This document shows positions 8,866-21,827 of a stretch of DNA of 64,000 nt, piece after piece. A program made the position numbers and the translations under genes. The notes under the pieces are model-generated. The model saw only the letters and a list, made by a program, of their open reading frames with translations, did not search any database and was not told the DNA's origin. Each line of letters begins with the position of its first letter. Position 1 is the first letter of the stretch. Origin of the DNA: Oasisia sp. SBJ-2009 (lineage: Eukaryota; Annelida; Polychaeta; Sabellida; Siboglinidae); the NCBI GenBank assembly GCA_964017155.1, contig OZ024856.1, positions 2,501 to 66,500 on the forward strand, given 5' to 3'.

Positions 8866-9230
8866 TTGCACAAATCGAGGAAAACGACAAAGTCCGATCC
8901 GTCTACGGGGGATCAGTTTTGGGAATCGAGAGAAACGGCCAAGTTCGACGCGCCGGTCGGTCTCCTCGGGCGTGTGCCACGCACGGGGTGTAACTACGAC
9001 TCTCTCGACGATACCAACTGACCGTGCGCGTCGTCTTGCCAACGTTTGGAAACAAATCGATGAAAACGAAAAATCCGATCCGTCTACGGGGGATCAGTTG
9101 GGGAAGCGTAAATGTCTGTTTACATTCTTTTCAACATAATTCCGTGCCGACCGCTGGGTAAACGGCGGGAGTAATAATGAACAACTAACTAGATGAGGTG
9201 ACGAGGCATTTGGCGACCTTAACAGGGTGA
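8863..9230. repeat. Border monomer of the 361-bp array, degenerate
   Basis: First monomer beside the 44-bp repeat, 368 bp. It carries substitutions rarely or never seen deeper in the array: GACGATACCAAC for GACGAAACCAAC, CAACGTTTGG for CAACTTTTGG, and an R copy reading CGATGAAAACGAAAAATCCG. Weaker homogenisation at an array edge is the usual explanation. Confidence 0.8.
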
Positions 9231-9781
9231 TAGTTGCACAAATCGAGCAAAACGACAAAGTCCGATCCGTCTACGGGGGATCAGTTTTGAGAATCGAGAG
9301 AAACGGCCAAGTTCGACGCGCCGGTCTGTCTTCTCGAGCGTGTGCCACGCAAGGGGTGTAACTACGTCTCTCTCGAGGAAACCAACTGACCGTGCGCGTC
9401 GTCTTGCCAACTTTTCGAAACAAATCGAGGAAAACGTCAAAGTCCGATCCGACTACGGGGGATCAGTTTTGAGAATCGAGAGAAACGGCCAAGTTCGACG
9501 CGCCGGTCGGCCTTCTCGGGCGTGTGTCACGCAAGGGGTGTAACTACGACTCTGTCGACGAAACCAACTGACCGTGCGCGTCGTCTTGCCAACTTTTGGA
9601 AACAAATCGAGGAAAACGACAAAGTCCGATCCGTCTACGGGGGATCAGTTGGGGAAGCGTAAATGTCTGTTTACATTCTTTTCAACAGAATTCCGTGGCG
9701 ACCGCTGGATAAACGGCGGGAGTAATAATGAACCACTAACTAGATGAGGTGTCAAGACATTTGGCGACCTTAACAGGGTGA
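9231..9781. repeat. XXY monomer (551 bp)
   Basis: Two tandem X arms precede one Y arm of the longer type: 182 plus 369 bp. This is the product expected from misalignment between the two R repeats. Confidence 0.85.
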
Positions 9782-10514
9782 TAGTTGCACAAATCGAGCA
9801 AAACGACAAAGTCCGATCCGTCTAATGGGGATCAGTTTTGAGAATCGAGAGAAACGGTCAAGTTCGACGCGCCGGTCGGTCTTCTCGGGCGTGTGCCACG
9901 CAAGGGGTGTAACTACGACTCTCTCGACGAAACCAACTGACCGTGCGCGTCGTATTGCCAACTTTTGGAAACAAATCGAGGAAAACGACAACGTCCGATC
10001 CGTCTACGGGGGATCAGTTGGGGAAGTATGTTTACATTCTTTTCAACAGAATTCCATGCCGACCGCTGGGTAAACGGCGGGAGTAATAATGAACCGCTAA
10101 CTAGATGAGGTGTCAAGGCATTTGGCGACCTCAACAGGGTGATTGTTGCACAAATCGAGCAAAACGACAAAGTCCGATCCGTCTACGGGTGATCAGTTTT
10201 GAGAATCGAGAGAAACGGCCACGTTCGACGCGCCGATCGGTCTTCTCGGGCGTGTGCCACGCACGGGTTGTAACTATGACTCTCTCGACGAAACCAATTG
10301 ACCGTGCGCGTCGTCTTGCCAACTTTTGGAAACAAATCGAGGAAAACGACAAAGTCCGATCCGTCTACGGGGGATCAGTTGGGGAAGCGTAAATGTATGT
10401 TAACATTCTTTTCTACATAATTCCGTGCCGATCGCTGGGTAAACGGCGGCAGTAATAATGATGAACCACTAACTAGATGAGGTGACGAGGCATTTGGCGA
10501 CCTTGTCAGGGTGA

Positions 10515-11250
10515 TAGTTGCACAAATCGAGCAAAACGACAAAGTCCGATCCGTCTACGGGGGATCAGTTTTGAGAATCGAGAGAAACGGCCAAGTTCGA
10601 AGCGCCGGTCTGTCTTCTCGAGCGTGTGCCACGCAAGGGGTGTAACTACGTCTCTCTCGAGGAAACCAACTGACCGTGCGCGTCGTCTTGCCAACTTTTC
10701 GAAACAAATCGAGGAAAACGTCAAAGTCCGATCCGTCTACGGGGGATCAGTTTTGGGAATCGAGAGAAACGGCCAAGTTCGACGCGCCGGTCGGTCTCCT
10801 CGGGCGTGTGCCACGCACGGGGTGTAACTACGACTCTCTCGACGAAACCAACTGACCGTGCGCGTCGTCTTGCCAACTTTTGGAAACAAATCGAGGAAAA
10901 CGACAAAGTCCGATCCGTCTACGGGGGATCAGTTTTGAGAATCGAGAGAAACGGCCACGTTCGACGCGCCGGTCGGTCTTCTCGGGCGTGTGCCACGCAC
11001 GGGTTGTAACTATGACTCTCTCGACGAAACCAATTGACCGTGCGCGTCGTCTTGCCAACTTTTGGAAACAAATCGAGGAAAACGACAAAGTCCGATCCGT
11101 CTACGGGGGATCAGTTGGGGAAGCGTAAATGTATGTTTACATTCTTTTCTACATAATTCCGTGCCGATCGCTGGGTAAACGGCGGCAGTAATAATGATGA
11201 ACCACTAACTAGATGAGGTGACGAGGCATTTGGCGACCTTGTCAGGGTGA
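10515..11250. repeat. XXXY monomer (736 bp)
   Basis: Three tandem X arms and one Y arm: 372 plus twice 182 bp. R copies start at 10704 and 10886, exactly 182 bp apart. It is the only triple-X monomer I found. Confidence 0.85.
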
Positions 11251-11793
11251 TAGTTGCACAAATCGAGGAAAACGACAAAGTCCGATCCGTCTACGGGGGA
11301 TCAGTTTTGAGAATCGAGAGAAACGGCCAAGTTCGACGCGCCGGTCGGTCTTCTCGAGCGTGTGCCACGCAAGGGGTGTAACTACGTCTCTCTCGACGAA
11401 ACCAACTGACCGTGCGCGTCGTCTTGCCAACTTTTAGAAACAAATCGAGGAAAACGCCAAAGTCCGATCCGACTACGGGGGATCAGTTTTAAGAATCGAG
11501 AGAAACGGCCAAGTTCGACGCGCCGGTCGGTCTTCTCGGGCGTGTGTCACGCAAGGGGTGTAACTACGACTCTCTCGACGAAACCAACTGACCGTGCGCG
11601 TCGTCTTGCCAACTTTTGGAAACAATTCGAGGAAAACGACAAAGTCCGATCCGTCTACCGGGGATCAGTTGGGAAAGTCTGTTTACATTCTTTTCAACAT
11701 AATTCCGTGCCGACCGCTGGGTAAACGGCGGGAGTAATAATGAACCACTAACTAGATGAGGTGACGAGGCATTTGGCGACCTTAATAGGGTGA
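11251..11793. repeat. XXY monomer (543 bp)
   Basis: 361 plus 182 bp, with a duplicated X arm. Similar XXY monomers are at 16717-17259 and, through segmental duplication, at about 21271-21813. Confidence 0.8.
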
Positions 11794-13254
11794 TAGTTGC
11801 ACAAATCGAGGAAAACGACAAAGTCCGAGCCGTCTACGGGGGATCAGTTTTGAGAATCGAGAGAAACGGCCAAGTTCGACGCGCCGGTCGGTCTTCTCGG
11901 GCGTATTCCACGCACGGAGTGTAACTACGACTCTCTCGACGAAACCAACTGACCGTGCGCGTCGTCTTGCCAACTTTTGGAAACAAATCGAGGAAAACGA
12001 CAAAGTCCGATCCGTCTACGGGGGATCAGTTGGGGAAGTCTGTTTACATTCTTTTCAACAGAATTCCGTGCCGACCGCTGGGTAAACGGGGGGAGTAATA
12101 ATGAACCACTAACTAGATGAGGTGACGAGGCATTTGGCGACCTTAACAGGGTGATAGTTGCACAAATCGAGGAAAACGACAAAGTCCTATCCGTCTACGG
12201 GGGATCAGTTTTGAGAATCGAGAGAAACGGCCAAGTTCGACGCGCTGGTCGGTCTTCTCGGCCGTATTCCTCGCACGGAGTGTAACTACGACTCTCTCGA
12301 CGAAACCAACTGACCGTGCGCGTCGTCTTGCCAACTTTTGGAAACAAATCGAGGAAAACGACAAAGTCCGATTCGTCTACGGGGGATCAGTTAGGGAAGC
12401 GTAAATGTCTGTTTACATTCTTTTCAACAGAATTCCGTGGCGACCGCTGGGTAAACGGCGGGAGTAATAATGAACCACTAACTAGATGAGGTGTCAAGAC
12501 ATTTGGCGACCTTAACAGGGTGATAGTTGCACAAATCGAGCAAAACGACAAAGTCCGATCCGTCTACGGGGGATCAGTTTTGAGAATCGAGAGAAACGGC
12601 CAAGTTCGACGCGCCGGTCGGTCTTCTCGGGCGTGTGCCACGCAAGGGTTGTAACTACGACTCTCTCGACGAAACCAACTGACCGTGCGCGTCGTCTTGC
12701 CAAGTTGTGGTAACAAATCGAGGGAAACGACAAAGTCCGATCCGTCTACGGGGGATCAGTAGTGGAAGCGTAAATGTATGTGTACATTCTTTTCAACAGA
12801 ATTCCGTGCCGACCGCTGGTTAAACGAAGGGAGTAATAATGAACCACTAACTAGATGAGGTGACGAGGCGATTGGCGACCTTAACACGGTGATAGTTGCA
12901 CAAATCGAGGAAAACGACAAAGTCCGATTCGTCTACGGGGGATCAGTTTTGAGAATCGAGAGAAACGGCCAAGTTCGACGCGCCGGTCGGTCTTCTCGGG
13001 CGTGTGCCACGCAAGGGGTGTAACTACGACTCTCTCGACGAAACCAACTGAACGTGCGCGTCGTCTTGCAAACTTTTGGAAACAAATCGAGGAAAACGAC
13101 AAAGTCCGATCCGTCTACGGGGGGATCAGTTGGGGAAATCTGTTTACATTCTTTTCAACAGAATTCCGTGCCGACCGCTAGGTAAACGGCGGGAGTAATA
13201 ATGAACCACTAACTAGATGAGGTGTCAAGACATTTGGCGACCTTAACAGGGTGA

Positions 13255-13442
13255 TAGTTGCACAAATCGAGCAAAACGACAAAGTCCGATCCGTCTACGG
13301 GGGATCAGTAGTGGAAGCGTAAATGTATGTGTACATTCTTTTTCAACAGAATTCCGTGCCGACCGCTGGGTAAACGGAGGGAGTAATAATGAACCACTAA
13401 CTAGATGAGGTGACGAGGCGATTGGCGACCTTAACACGGTGA
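13255..13442. repeat. Y-only monomer (188 bp)
   Basis: After the first R the sequence passes straight to the Y arm (CAGTAGTGGAAGCGT), so the X arm is missing. It is the reciprocal class to XXY. Further examples are at 17260-17446 (187 bp) and 17809-17996 (188 bp). Confidence 0.88.
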
Positions 13443-15271
13443 TAGTTGCACAAATCGAGGAAAACGACAAAGTCCGATTCGTCTACGGGGGATCAGTTTT
13501 GAGAATCGATAGAAACGGCCAAGTTCGACGCGCCGGTCGGTCTTCTCGGGCGTGTGACACGCAAGGGGTGTAACTACGACTCTCTCGACGAAACCAACTG
13601 ACCGTGCGCGTCGTCTTGCAAACTTTTGGAAACAAATCGAGGAAAACGACAAAGTCCGATCCGTCTACGGGGGATCAGTTGGGGAAATCTGTTTACATTC
13701 TTTTCAACAGAATTCCGTGCCGACCGCTGGGTAAACGGCGGGAGTAATAATGAACCACTAACTAGATGAGGTGTCAAGACATTTGGCGACCTTAACAGGG
13801 TGATAGTTGCACAAATCGAGGAAAACGACAAAGTCCGATCCGTCTACGGGGGATCAGTTTTGAGAATCGAGAGAAACGGCCAAGTTCGACGCGCCGGTCG
13901 GTCTTCTCGGGCGTATTCCACGCACGAAGTGGAACTACGACTCTCTCGACGAAACCAACTGACCGTGCGCGTCGTCTTGCCAACTTTTGGACGCAAATCG
14001 AGGAAAACGACAAAGTCCGATCCGTCTACGGGGGATCAGTTGGGGAAGTCTGTTTACATTCTTTTCAACAAAATTCCGTGCCGACCGCTGGGTAAACGGC
14101 GGGAGTAATAATGAACCACTAACTAGATGAGGTGACGAGGCATTTGGCGACCTTAACAGGGTGATAGTTACACAAATCGAGGAAAACGACAAAGTCCGAT
14201 CCGTCTACGGGGGATCAGTTTTGAGAATCGAGAGAAACGGCCAAGTTCGACGCGCCGGTCGGTCTTCTCGGGCGTATTCCACGCACGGAGTGTAACTACG
14301 ACTCTATCGACGAAACCAACTGACCGTGCGCGTCGTCTTGCCAACTTTTGGAAACAAATCGAGGAAAACGACAAAGTCCGATCCGTCTACGGGGGATCAG
14401 TTGGGGAAGCGTAAATGTATGTTTACATTCTTTTCAACAGAATTCCGTGGCGACCGCTGGGTAAACGGCGGGAGTAATAATGAACCACTAACTAGATGAG
14501 GTGTCAAGACATTTGGCGACCTTAACAGCGTGATAGTTGCACAAATCGAGCAAAACGACAAAGTCCGATCCGTCTACGGGGGATCAGTTTTGAGAATCGA
14601 GAGAAACGGCCAAGTTCGACGCGCCGGTCGGTCTTCTCGGGCGTGTGCCACGCAAGGGTTGTAACTACGACTCTCTCGACGAAACCAACTGACCGTGCGC
14701 GTCGTCTTGCCAAGTTTTGGAAACAAATCGAGGAAAACGACAAAGTCCGATCCGTCTACGGGGGATCAGTAGTGGAAGCGTAAATGTCTGTGTACATTCT
14801 TTTCAACAGAATTCCGTGCCGACCGCTGGGTAAACGGAGGGAGTAATAATGAACCACTAACTAGATGAGGTGACGAGGCGATTGGCGACCTTAACACGGT
14901 GATAGTTGCACAAATCGAGGAAAACGACAAAGTCCGATTCGTCTACGGGGGATCAGTTTTGAGAATCGAGAGAAACGGCCAAGTTCGACGCGCCGGTCGG
15001 TCTTCTCGGGCGTGTGCCACGCAAGGGGTGTAACTACGACTCTCTCGACGAAACCAACTGACCGTGCGCGTCGTCTTGCAAACTTTTGGAAACAAATCGA
15101 GGAAAACGACAAAGTCCGATCCGTCTACGGGGGGATCAGTTGGGGAAATCTGTTTACATTCTTTTCAACAGAATTCCGTGCCGACCGCTGGGTAAACGGC
15201 GGGAGTAATAATGAACCACTAACTAGATGAGGTGTCAAGACATTTGGCGACCTTAACAGGGTGATAGTTGC

Positions 15272-15632
15272 ACAAATCGAGCAAAACGACAAAGTCCGAT
15301 CCGTCTACGGGGGATCAGTTTTGAGAATCGAGAGAAACGGCCAAGTTCGACGCGCCGGTCGGTCTTCTCGGGCGTGTGCCACGCAAGGGGTGTAACTACG
15401 ACTCTCTCGACGAAACCAACTGACCGTGCGCGTCGTCTTGCCAACTTTTGGAAACAAATCGAGGAAAACGACAAAGTCCGATCCGTCTACGGGGGATCAG
15501 TTGGGGAAGTCTGTTTACATTCTTTTCAACAGAATTCCGTGCCGACCGCTGGGTAAACGGCGGGAGTAATAATGAACCACTAACTAGATGAGGTGACGAG
15601 GCATTTGGCGACCTTAACAGGGTGATAGTTGC
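15272..15632. repeat. Representative XY monomer of the 361-bp satellite
   Basis: Arm X runs 15272-15453 and arm Y 15454-15632. Both open with the same 49 bases (15272-15320 and 15454-15502, 182 bp apart), beginning ACAAATCGAG and ending GGGGGATCAGTT. X continues with TTGAGAATCGAGAG, Y with GGGGAAGTCTGTTTACATTC. X is GC-rich and carries several dyads; Y contains an EcoRI site and AGTAATAATGAACC. The next monomer starts at 15633. Confidence 0.95.
15328..15435. other. Inverted repeats in arm X (example monomer)
   Basis: Three complementary pairs can be read. CGACGCGC (15348-15355) plus GGTC (15357-15360) pair with GACC (15422-15425) plus GCGCGTCG (15428-15435). GCGTG (15372-15376) pairs with CACGC (15380-15384) across a 3-base loop. 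TCGAGAGA (15328-15335) pairs with TCTCTCGA (15403-15410). The first and third pairs interleave rather than nest, so they are alternative folds or a pseudoknot-like arrangement. Folding in DNA or RNA is untested. Confidence 0.6.
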
Positions 15633-17273
15633 ACAAATCGAGGAAAACGACAAAGTCCGATCCGTCTACGGGGGATCAGTTTTGAGATTCGAGAGAAACG
15701 GCCAAGTTCGACGCGCCGGTCGGTCTTCTCGGGCGTATTCCACGCACGAAGTGGAACTACGACTCTCTCGACGAAACCAACTGACCGTGCGCGTCGTCTT
15801 GCCAACTTTTGGAAACAAATCGAGGAAAACGACAAAGTCCGATCCGTCTGCGGGGGATCAGTTGGGGAAGTCTGTTTACATTCTTTTCAACAAAATTCCG
15901 TGCCGACCGCTGGGTAAACGGCGGGAGTAATAATGAACCACTAACTAGATGAGGTGACGAGGCATTTGGCGACCTTAACAGGGTGATAGTTGCACAAATC
16001 GAGGAAAACGACAAAGTCCGATCCGTCTACGGGGGATCAGTTTTGAGAATCGAGAGAAACGGCCAAGTTCGACGCGCCGGTCGGTCTTCTCGGGCGTGTG
16101 CAACGCAAGGGTTGTAACTACGACTCTCTCGACGAAACCAACTGACCGTGCGCGTCGTCTTGCCAAGTTTTGGAAACAAATCGAGGAAAACGACAAAGTC
16201 CGATCCGTCTACGGGGGATCAGTAGTGGAAGCGTAAATGTCTGTGTACATTCTTTTCAACAGAATTCCGTGCCGACCGCTGGGTAAACGGAGGGAGTAAT
16301 AATGAACCACTAACTAGATGAGGTGACGAGGCGATTGGCGACCTTAACACGGTGATAGTTGCACAAATCGAGGAAAACGACAAAGTCCGATTCGTCTACG
16401 GGGGATCAGTTTTGAGAATCGAGAGAAACGGCCAAGTTCGACGCGCCGGTCGGTCTTCTCGGGCGTGTGACACGCAAGGGGTGTAACTACGACTCTCTCG
16501 ACGAAACCAACTGACCGTGCGCGTCGTCTTGCAAACTTTTGGAAACAAATCGAGGAAAACGACAAAGTCCGATCCGTCTACGGGGGATCAGTTGGGGAAA
16601 TCTGTTTACATTCTTTTCAACAGAATTCCGTGCCGACCGCTGGGTAAACGGCGGGAGTAATAATGAACCACTAACTAGATGAGGTGTCAAGACATTTGGC
16701 GACATTAACAGGGTGATAGTTGCACAAATCGAGCAAAACGACAAAGTCCGATCCGTCTACGGGGGATCAGTTTTGAGAATCGAGAGAAACGGCCAAGTTC
16801 GACGCGCCGGTCGGTCTTCTCGGGCGTGTGCCACGCAAGGGGTGTAACTACGACTCTCTCGACGAAACCAACTGACCGTGCGCGTCGTCTTGCCAACTTT
16901 TGGAAACAAATCGAGGAAAACGACAAAGTCCGATCCGTCTACGGGGGATCAGTTTTGAGAATCGAGAGAAACGGCCAAGTTCGACGCGCCGGTCGGTCTT
17001 CTCGGGCGTGTGCCACGCAAGGGGTGTAAGTACGACTCTCTCGACGAAACCAACTGACCGTGCGCGTCGTCTTGCCAACTTTTGGAAACAAATCGAGGAA
17101 AACGACAAAGTCCGATCCGTCTACGGGGGATCAGTTGGGGAAGTCTGTTTACATTCTTTTCAACAGAATTCCGTGGCGACCGCTGGGTAAACGGCGGGAG
17201 TAATAATGAACCACTAACTAGATGAGGTGACGAGGCATTTGGCGACCTTAACAGGGTGATAGTTGCACAAATC

Positions 17274-20200
17274 GAGGAAAACGACAAAGTCCGATCCGTC
17301 TACGGGGGATCAGTAGTGGAAGCGTAAATGTCTGTGTACATTCTTTTCAACAGAATTCCGTGCCGACCGCTGGTTAAACGAAGGGAGTAATAATGAACCA
17401 CTAACTAGATGAGGTGACGAGGCGATTGGCGACCTTAACACGGTGATAGTTGCACAAATCGAGGAAAACGACAAAGTCCGATTCGTCTACGGGGGATCAG
17501 TTTTGAGAATCGAGAGAAACGGCCAAGTTCGACGCGCCGGTCGGTCTTCTCGGGCGTGTGCCACGCAAGGGGTGTAACTACGACTCTCTCGACGAAACCA
17601 ACTGACCGTGCGCGTCGTCTTGCCAACTTTTGGAAACAAATCGAGGAAAACGACAAAGTCCGATCCGTCTACGGGGGGATCAGTTGGGGAAATCTGTTTA
17701 CATTCTTTTCAACAGAATTCCGTGCCGACCGCTAGGTAAACGGCGGGAGTAATAATGAACCACTAACTAGATGAGGTGTCAAGACATTTGGCGACCTTAA
17801 CAGGGTGATAGTTGCACAAATCGAGCAAAACGACAAAGTCCGATCCGTCTACGGGGGATCAGTAGTGGAAGCGTAAATGTATGTGTACATTCTTTTTCAA
17901 CAGAATTCCGTGCCGACCGCTGGGTAAACGGAGGGAGTAATAATGAACCACTAACTAGATGAGGTGACGAGGCGATTGGCGACCTTAACACGGTGATAGT
18001 TGCACAAATCGAGGAAAACGACAAAGTCCGATTCGTCTACGGGGGATCAGTTTTGAGAATCGATAGAAACGGCCAAGTTCGACGCGCCGGTCGGTCTTCT
18101 CGGGCGTGTGACACGCAAGGGGTGTAACTACGACTCTCTCGACGAAACCAACTGACCGTGCGCGTCGTCTTGCAAACTTTTGGAAACAAATCGAGGAAAA
18201 CGACAAAGTCCGATCCGTCTACGGGGGATCAGTTGGGGAAATCTGTTTACATTCTTTTCAACAGAATTCCGTGCCGACCGCTGGGTAAACGGCGGGAGTA
18301 ATAATGAACCACTAACTAGATGAGGTGTCAAGACATTTGGCGACCTTAACAGGGTGATAGTTGCACAAATCGAGGAAAACGACAAAGTCCGATCCGTCTA
18401 CGGGGGATCAGTTTTGAGAATCGAGAGAAACGGCCAAGTTCGACGCGCCGGTCGGTCTTCTCGGGCGTATTCCACGCACGAAGTGGAACTACGACTCTCT
18501 CGACGAAACCAACTGACCGTGCGCGTCGTCTTGCCAACTTTTGGACTCAAATCGAGGAAAACGACAAAGTCCGATCCGTCTACGGGGGATCAGTTGGGGA
18601 AGTCTGTTTACATTCTTTTCAACAAAATTCCGTGCCGACCGCTGGGTAAACGGCGGGAGTAATAATGAACCACTAACTAGATGAGGTGACGAGGCATTTG
18701 GCGACCTTAACAGGGTGATAGTTACACAAATCGAGGAAAACGACAAAGTCCGATCCGTCTACGGGGGATCAGTTTTGAGAATCGAGAGAAACGGCCAAGT
18801 TCGACGCGCCGGTCGGTCTTCTCGGTCGTATTCCACGCACGGAGTGTAACTACGACTCTATCGACGAAACCAACTGACCGTGCGCGTCGTCTTGCCAACT
18901 TTTGGAAACAAATCGAGGAAAACGACAAAGTCCGATCCGTCTACGGGGGATCAGTTGGGGAAGCGTAAATGTATGTTTACATTCTTTTCAACAGAATTCC
19001 GTGGCGACCGCTGGGTAAACGGCGGGAGTAATAATGAACCACTAACTAGATGAGGTGTCAAGACATTTGGCGACCTTAACAGCGTGATAGTTGCACAAAT
19101 CGAGCAAAACGACAAAGTCCGATCCGTCTACGGGGGATCAGTTTTGAGAATCGAGAGAAACGGCCAAGTTCGACGCGCCGGTCGGTCTTCTCGGGCGTGT
19201 GCCACGCAAGGGTTGTAACTACGACTCTCTCGACGAAACCAACTGACCGTGCGCGTCGTCTTGCCAAGTTTTGGAAACAAATCGAGGAAAACGACAAAGT
19301 CCGATCCGTCTACGGGGGATCAGTAGTGGAAGCGTAAATGTCTGTGTACATTCTTTTCAACAGAATTCCGTGCCGACCGCTGGGTAAACGGAGGGAGTAA
19401 TAATGAACCACTAACTAGATGAGGTGACGAGGCGATTGGCGACCTTAACACGGTGATAGTTGCACAAATCGAGGAAAACGACAAAGTCCGATTCGTCTAC
19501 GGGGGATCAGTTTTGAGAATCGAGAGAAACGGCCAAGTTCGACGCGCCGGTCGGTCTTCTCGGGCGTGTGCCACGCAAGGGTGTAACTACGACTCTCTCG
19601 ACGAAACCAACTGACCGTGCGCGTCGTCTTGCAAACTTTTGGAAACAAATCGAGGAAAACGACAAAGTCCGATCCGTCTACGGGGGGATCAGTTGGGGAA
19701 ATCTGTTTACATTCTTTTCAACAGAATTCCGTGCCGACCGCTGGGTAAACGGCGGGAGTAATAATGAACCACTAACTAGATGAGGTGTCAAGACATTTGG
19801 CGACCTTAACAGGGTGATAGTTGCACAAATCGAGCAAAACGACAAAGTCCGATCCGTCTACGGGGGATCAGTTTTGAGAATCGAGAGAAACGGCCAAGTT
19901 CGACGCGCCGGTCGGTCTTCTCGGGCGTGTGCCACGCAAGGGGTGTAACTACGACTCTCTCGACGAAACCAACTGACCGTGCGCGTCGTCTTGCCAACTT
20001 TTGGAAACAAATCGAGGAAAACGACAAAGTCCGATCCGTCTACGGGGGATCAGTTGGGGAAGTCTGTTTACATTCTTTTCAACAGAATTCCGTGCCGACC
20101 GCTGGGTAAACGGCGGGAGTAATAATGAACCACTAACTAGATGAGGTGACGAGGCATTTGGCGACCTTAACAGGGTGATAGTTGCACAAATCGAGGAAAA

Positions 20201-21827
20201 CGACAAAGTCCGATCCGTCTACGGGGGATCAGTTTTGAGAATCGAGAGAAACGGCCAAGTTCGACGCGCCGGTCGGTCTTCTCGGGCGTATTCCACGCAC
20301 GAAGTGGAACTACGACTCTCTCGACGAAACCAACTGACCGTGCGCGTCGTCTTGCCAACTTTTGGAAACAAATCGAGGAAAACGACAAAGTCCGATCCGT
20401 CTGCGGGGGATCAGTTGGGGAAGTCTGTTTACATTCTTTTCAACAAAATTCCGTGCCGACCGCTGGGTAAACGGCGGGAGTAATAATGAACCACTAACTA
20501 GATGAGGTGACGAGGCATTTGGCGACCTTAACAGGGTGATAGTTGCACAAATCGAGGAAAACGACAAAGTCCGATCCGTCTACGGGGGATCAGTTTTGAG
20601 AATCGAGAGAAACGGCCAAGTTCGACGCGCCGGTCGGTCTTCTCGGGCGTGTGCAACGCAAGGGTTGTAACTACGACTCTCTCGACGAAACCAACTGACC
20701 GTGCGCGTCGTCTTGCCAAGTTTTGGAAACAAATCGAGGAAAACGACAAAGTCCGATCCGTCTAAGGGGGATCAGTAGTGGAAGCGTAAATGTCTGTGTA
20801 CATTCTTTTCAACAGAATTCCGTGCCGACCGCTGGGTAAACGGAGGGAGTAATAATGAACCACTAACTAGATGAGGTGACGAGGCGATTGGCGACCTTAA
20901 CACGGTGATAGTTGCACAAATCGAGGAAAACGACAAAGTCCGATTCGTCTACGGGGGATCAGTTTTGAGAATCGAGAGAAACGGCCAAGTTCGACGCGCC
21001 GGTCGGTCTTCTCGGGCGTGTGACACGCAAGGGGTGTAACTACGACTCTCTCGACGAAACCAACTGACCGTGCGCGTCGTCTTGCAAACTTTTGGAAAAC
21101 AAATCGAGGAAAACGACAAAGTCCGATCCGTCTACGGGGGATCAGTTGGGGAAATCTGTTTACATTCTTTTCAACAGAATTCCGTGCCGACCGCTGGGTA
21201 AACGGCGGGAGTAATAATGAACCACTAACTAGATGAGGTGTCAAGACATTTGGCGACATTAACAGGGTGATAGTTGCACAAATCGAGCAAAACGACAAAG
21301 TCCGATCCGTCTACGGGGGATCAGTTTTGAGAATCGAGAGAAACGGCCAAGTTCGACGCGCCGGTCGGTCTTCTCGGGCGTGTGCCACGCAAGGGGTGTA
21401 ACTACGACTCTCTCGACGAAACCAACTGACCGTGCGCGTCGTCTTGCCAACTTTTGGAAACAAATCGAGGAAAACGACAAAGTCCGATCCGTCTACGGGG
21501 GATCAGTTTTGAGAATCGAGAGAAACGGCCAAGTTCGACGCGCCGGTCGGTCTTCTCGGGCGTGTGCCACGCAAGGGGTGTAAGTACGACTCTCTCGACG
21601 AAACCAACTGACCGTGCGCGTCGTCTTGCCAACTTTTGGAAACAAATCGAGGAAAACGACAAAGTCCGATCCGTCTACGGGGGATCAGTTGGGGAAGTCT
21701 GTTTACATTCTTTTCAACAGAATTCCGTGGCGACCGCTGGGTAAACGGCGGGAGTAATAATGAACCACTAACTAGATGAGGTGACGAGGCATTTGGCGAC
21801 CTTAACAGGGTGATAGTTGCACAAATC
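17274..21827. repeat. 4,554-bp segmental repeat, copy 2
   Basis: Head-to-tail copy of the preceding segment. By eye I counted about ten differences, including a one-base deletion in GGGGTGTAAC near 19580 and a one-base insertion (GGAAAACAAATCG) near 21100 that cancel in length. The match ends inside an R repeat, where arm X follows in place of the CAGTAGTGG Y arm. Confidence 0.9.

Larger units (their letters stand above)
12720..17273. repeat. 4,554-bp segmental repeat, copy 1
   Basis: Every landmark here recurs 4,554 bp downstream: the Y-only monomer, the rare CTGGTTAAACGAAGG (12816 and 17370), GACACGCAAGG variants and the XXY monomer. Left of the R copy near 12720 the two copies stop matching, so the breakpoint lies inside a 49-bp R repeat. 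Confidence 0.9.

Noticed and set aside
15345..15356. RNA polymerase III B-box-like GTTCGACGC, hinting at a tRNA or SINE origin
   Set aside because: It matches 9 of 11 positions, but no A box lies upstream, no cloverleaf forms, and several monomer types carry GTTGGACGC instead.
15272..15632. CENP-B box in the 361-bp monomer
   Set aside because: I looked for TTCG-N4-A-N2-CGGG on both strands; TTCGACGCGCCGG and TTCGAAACAAATCG fail at required positions. A centromere role therefore has no motif support here.
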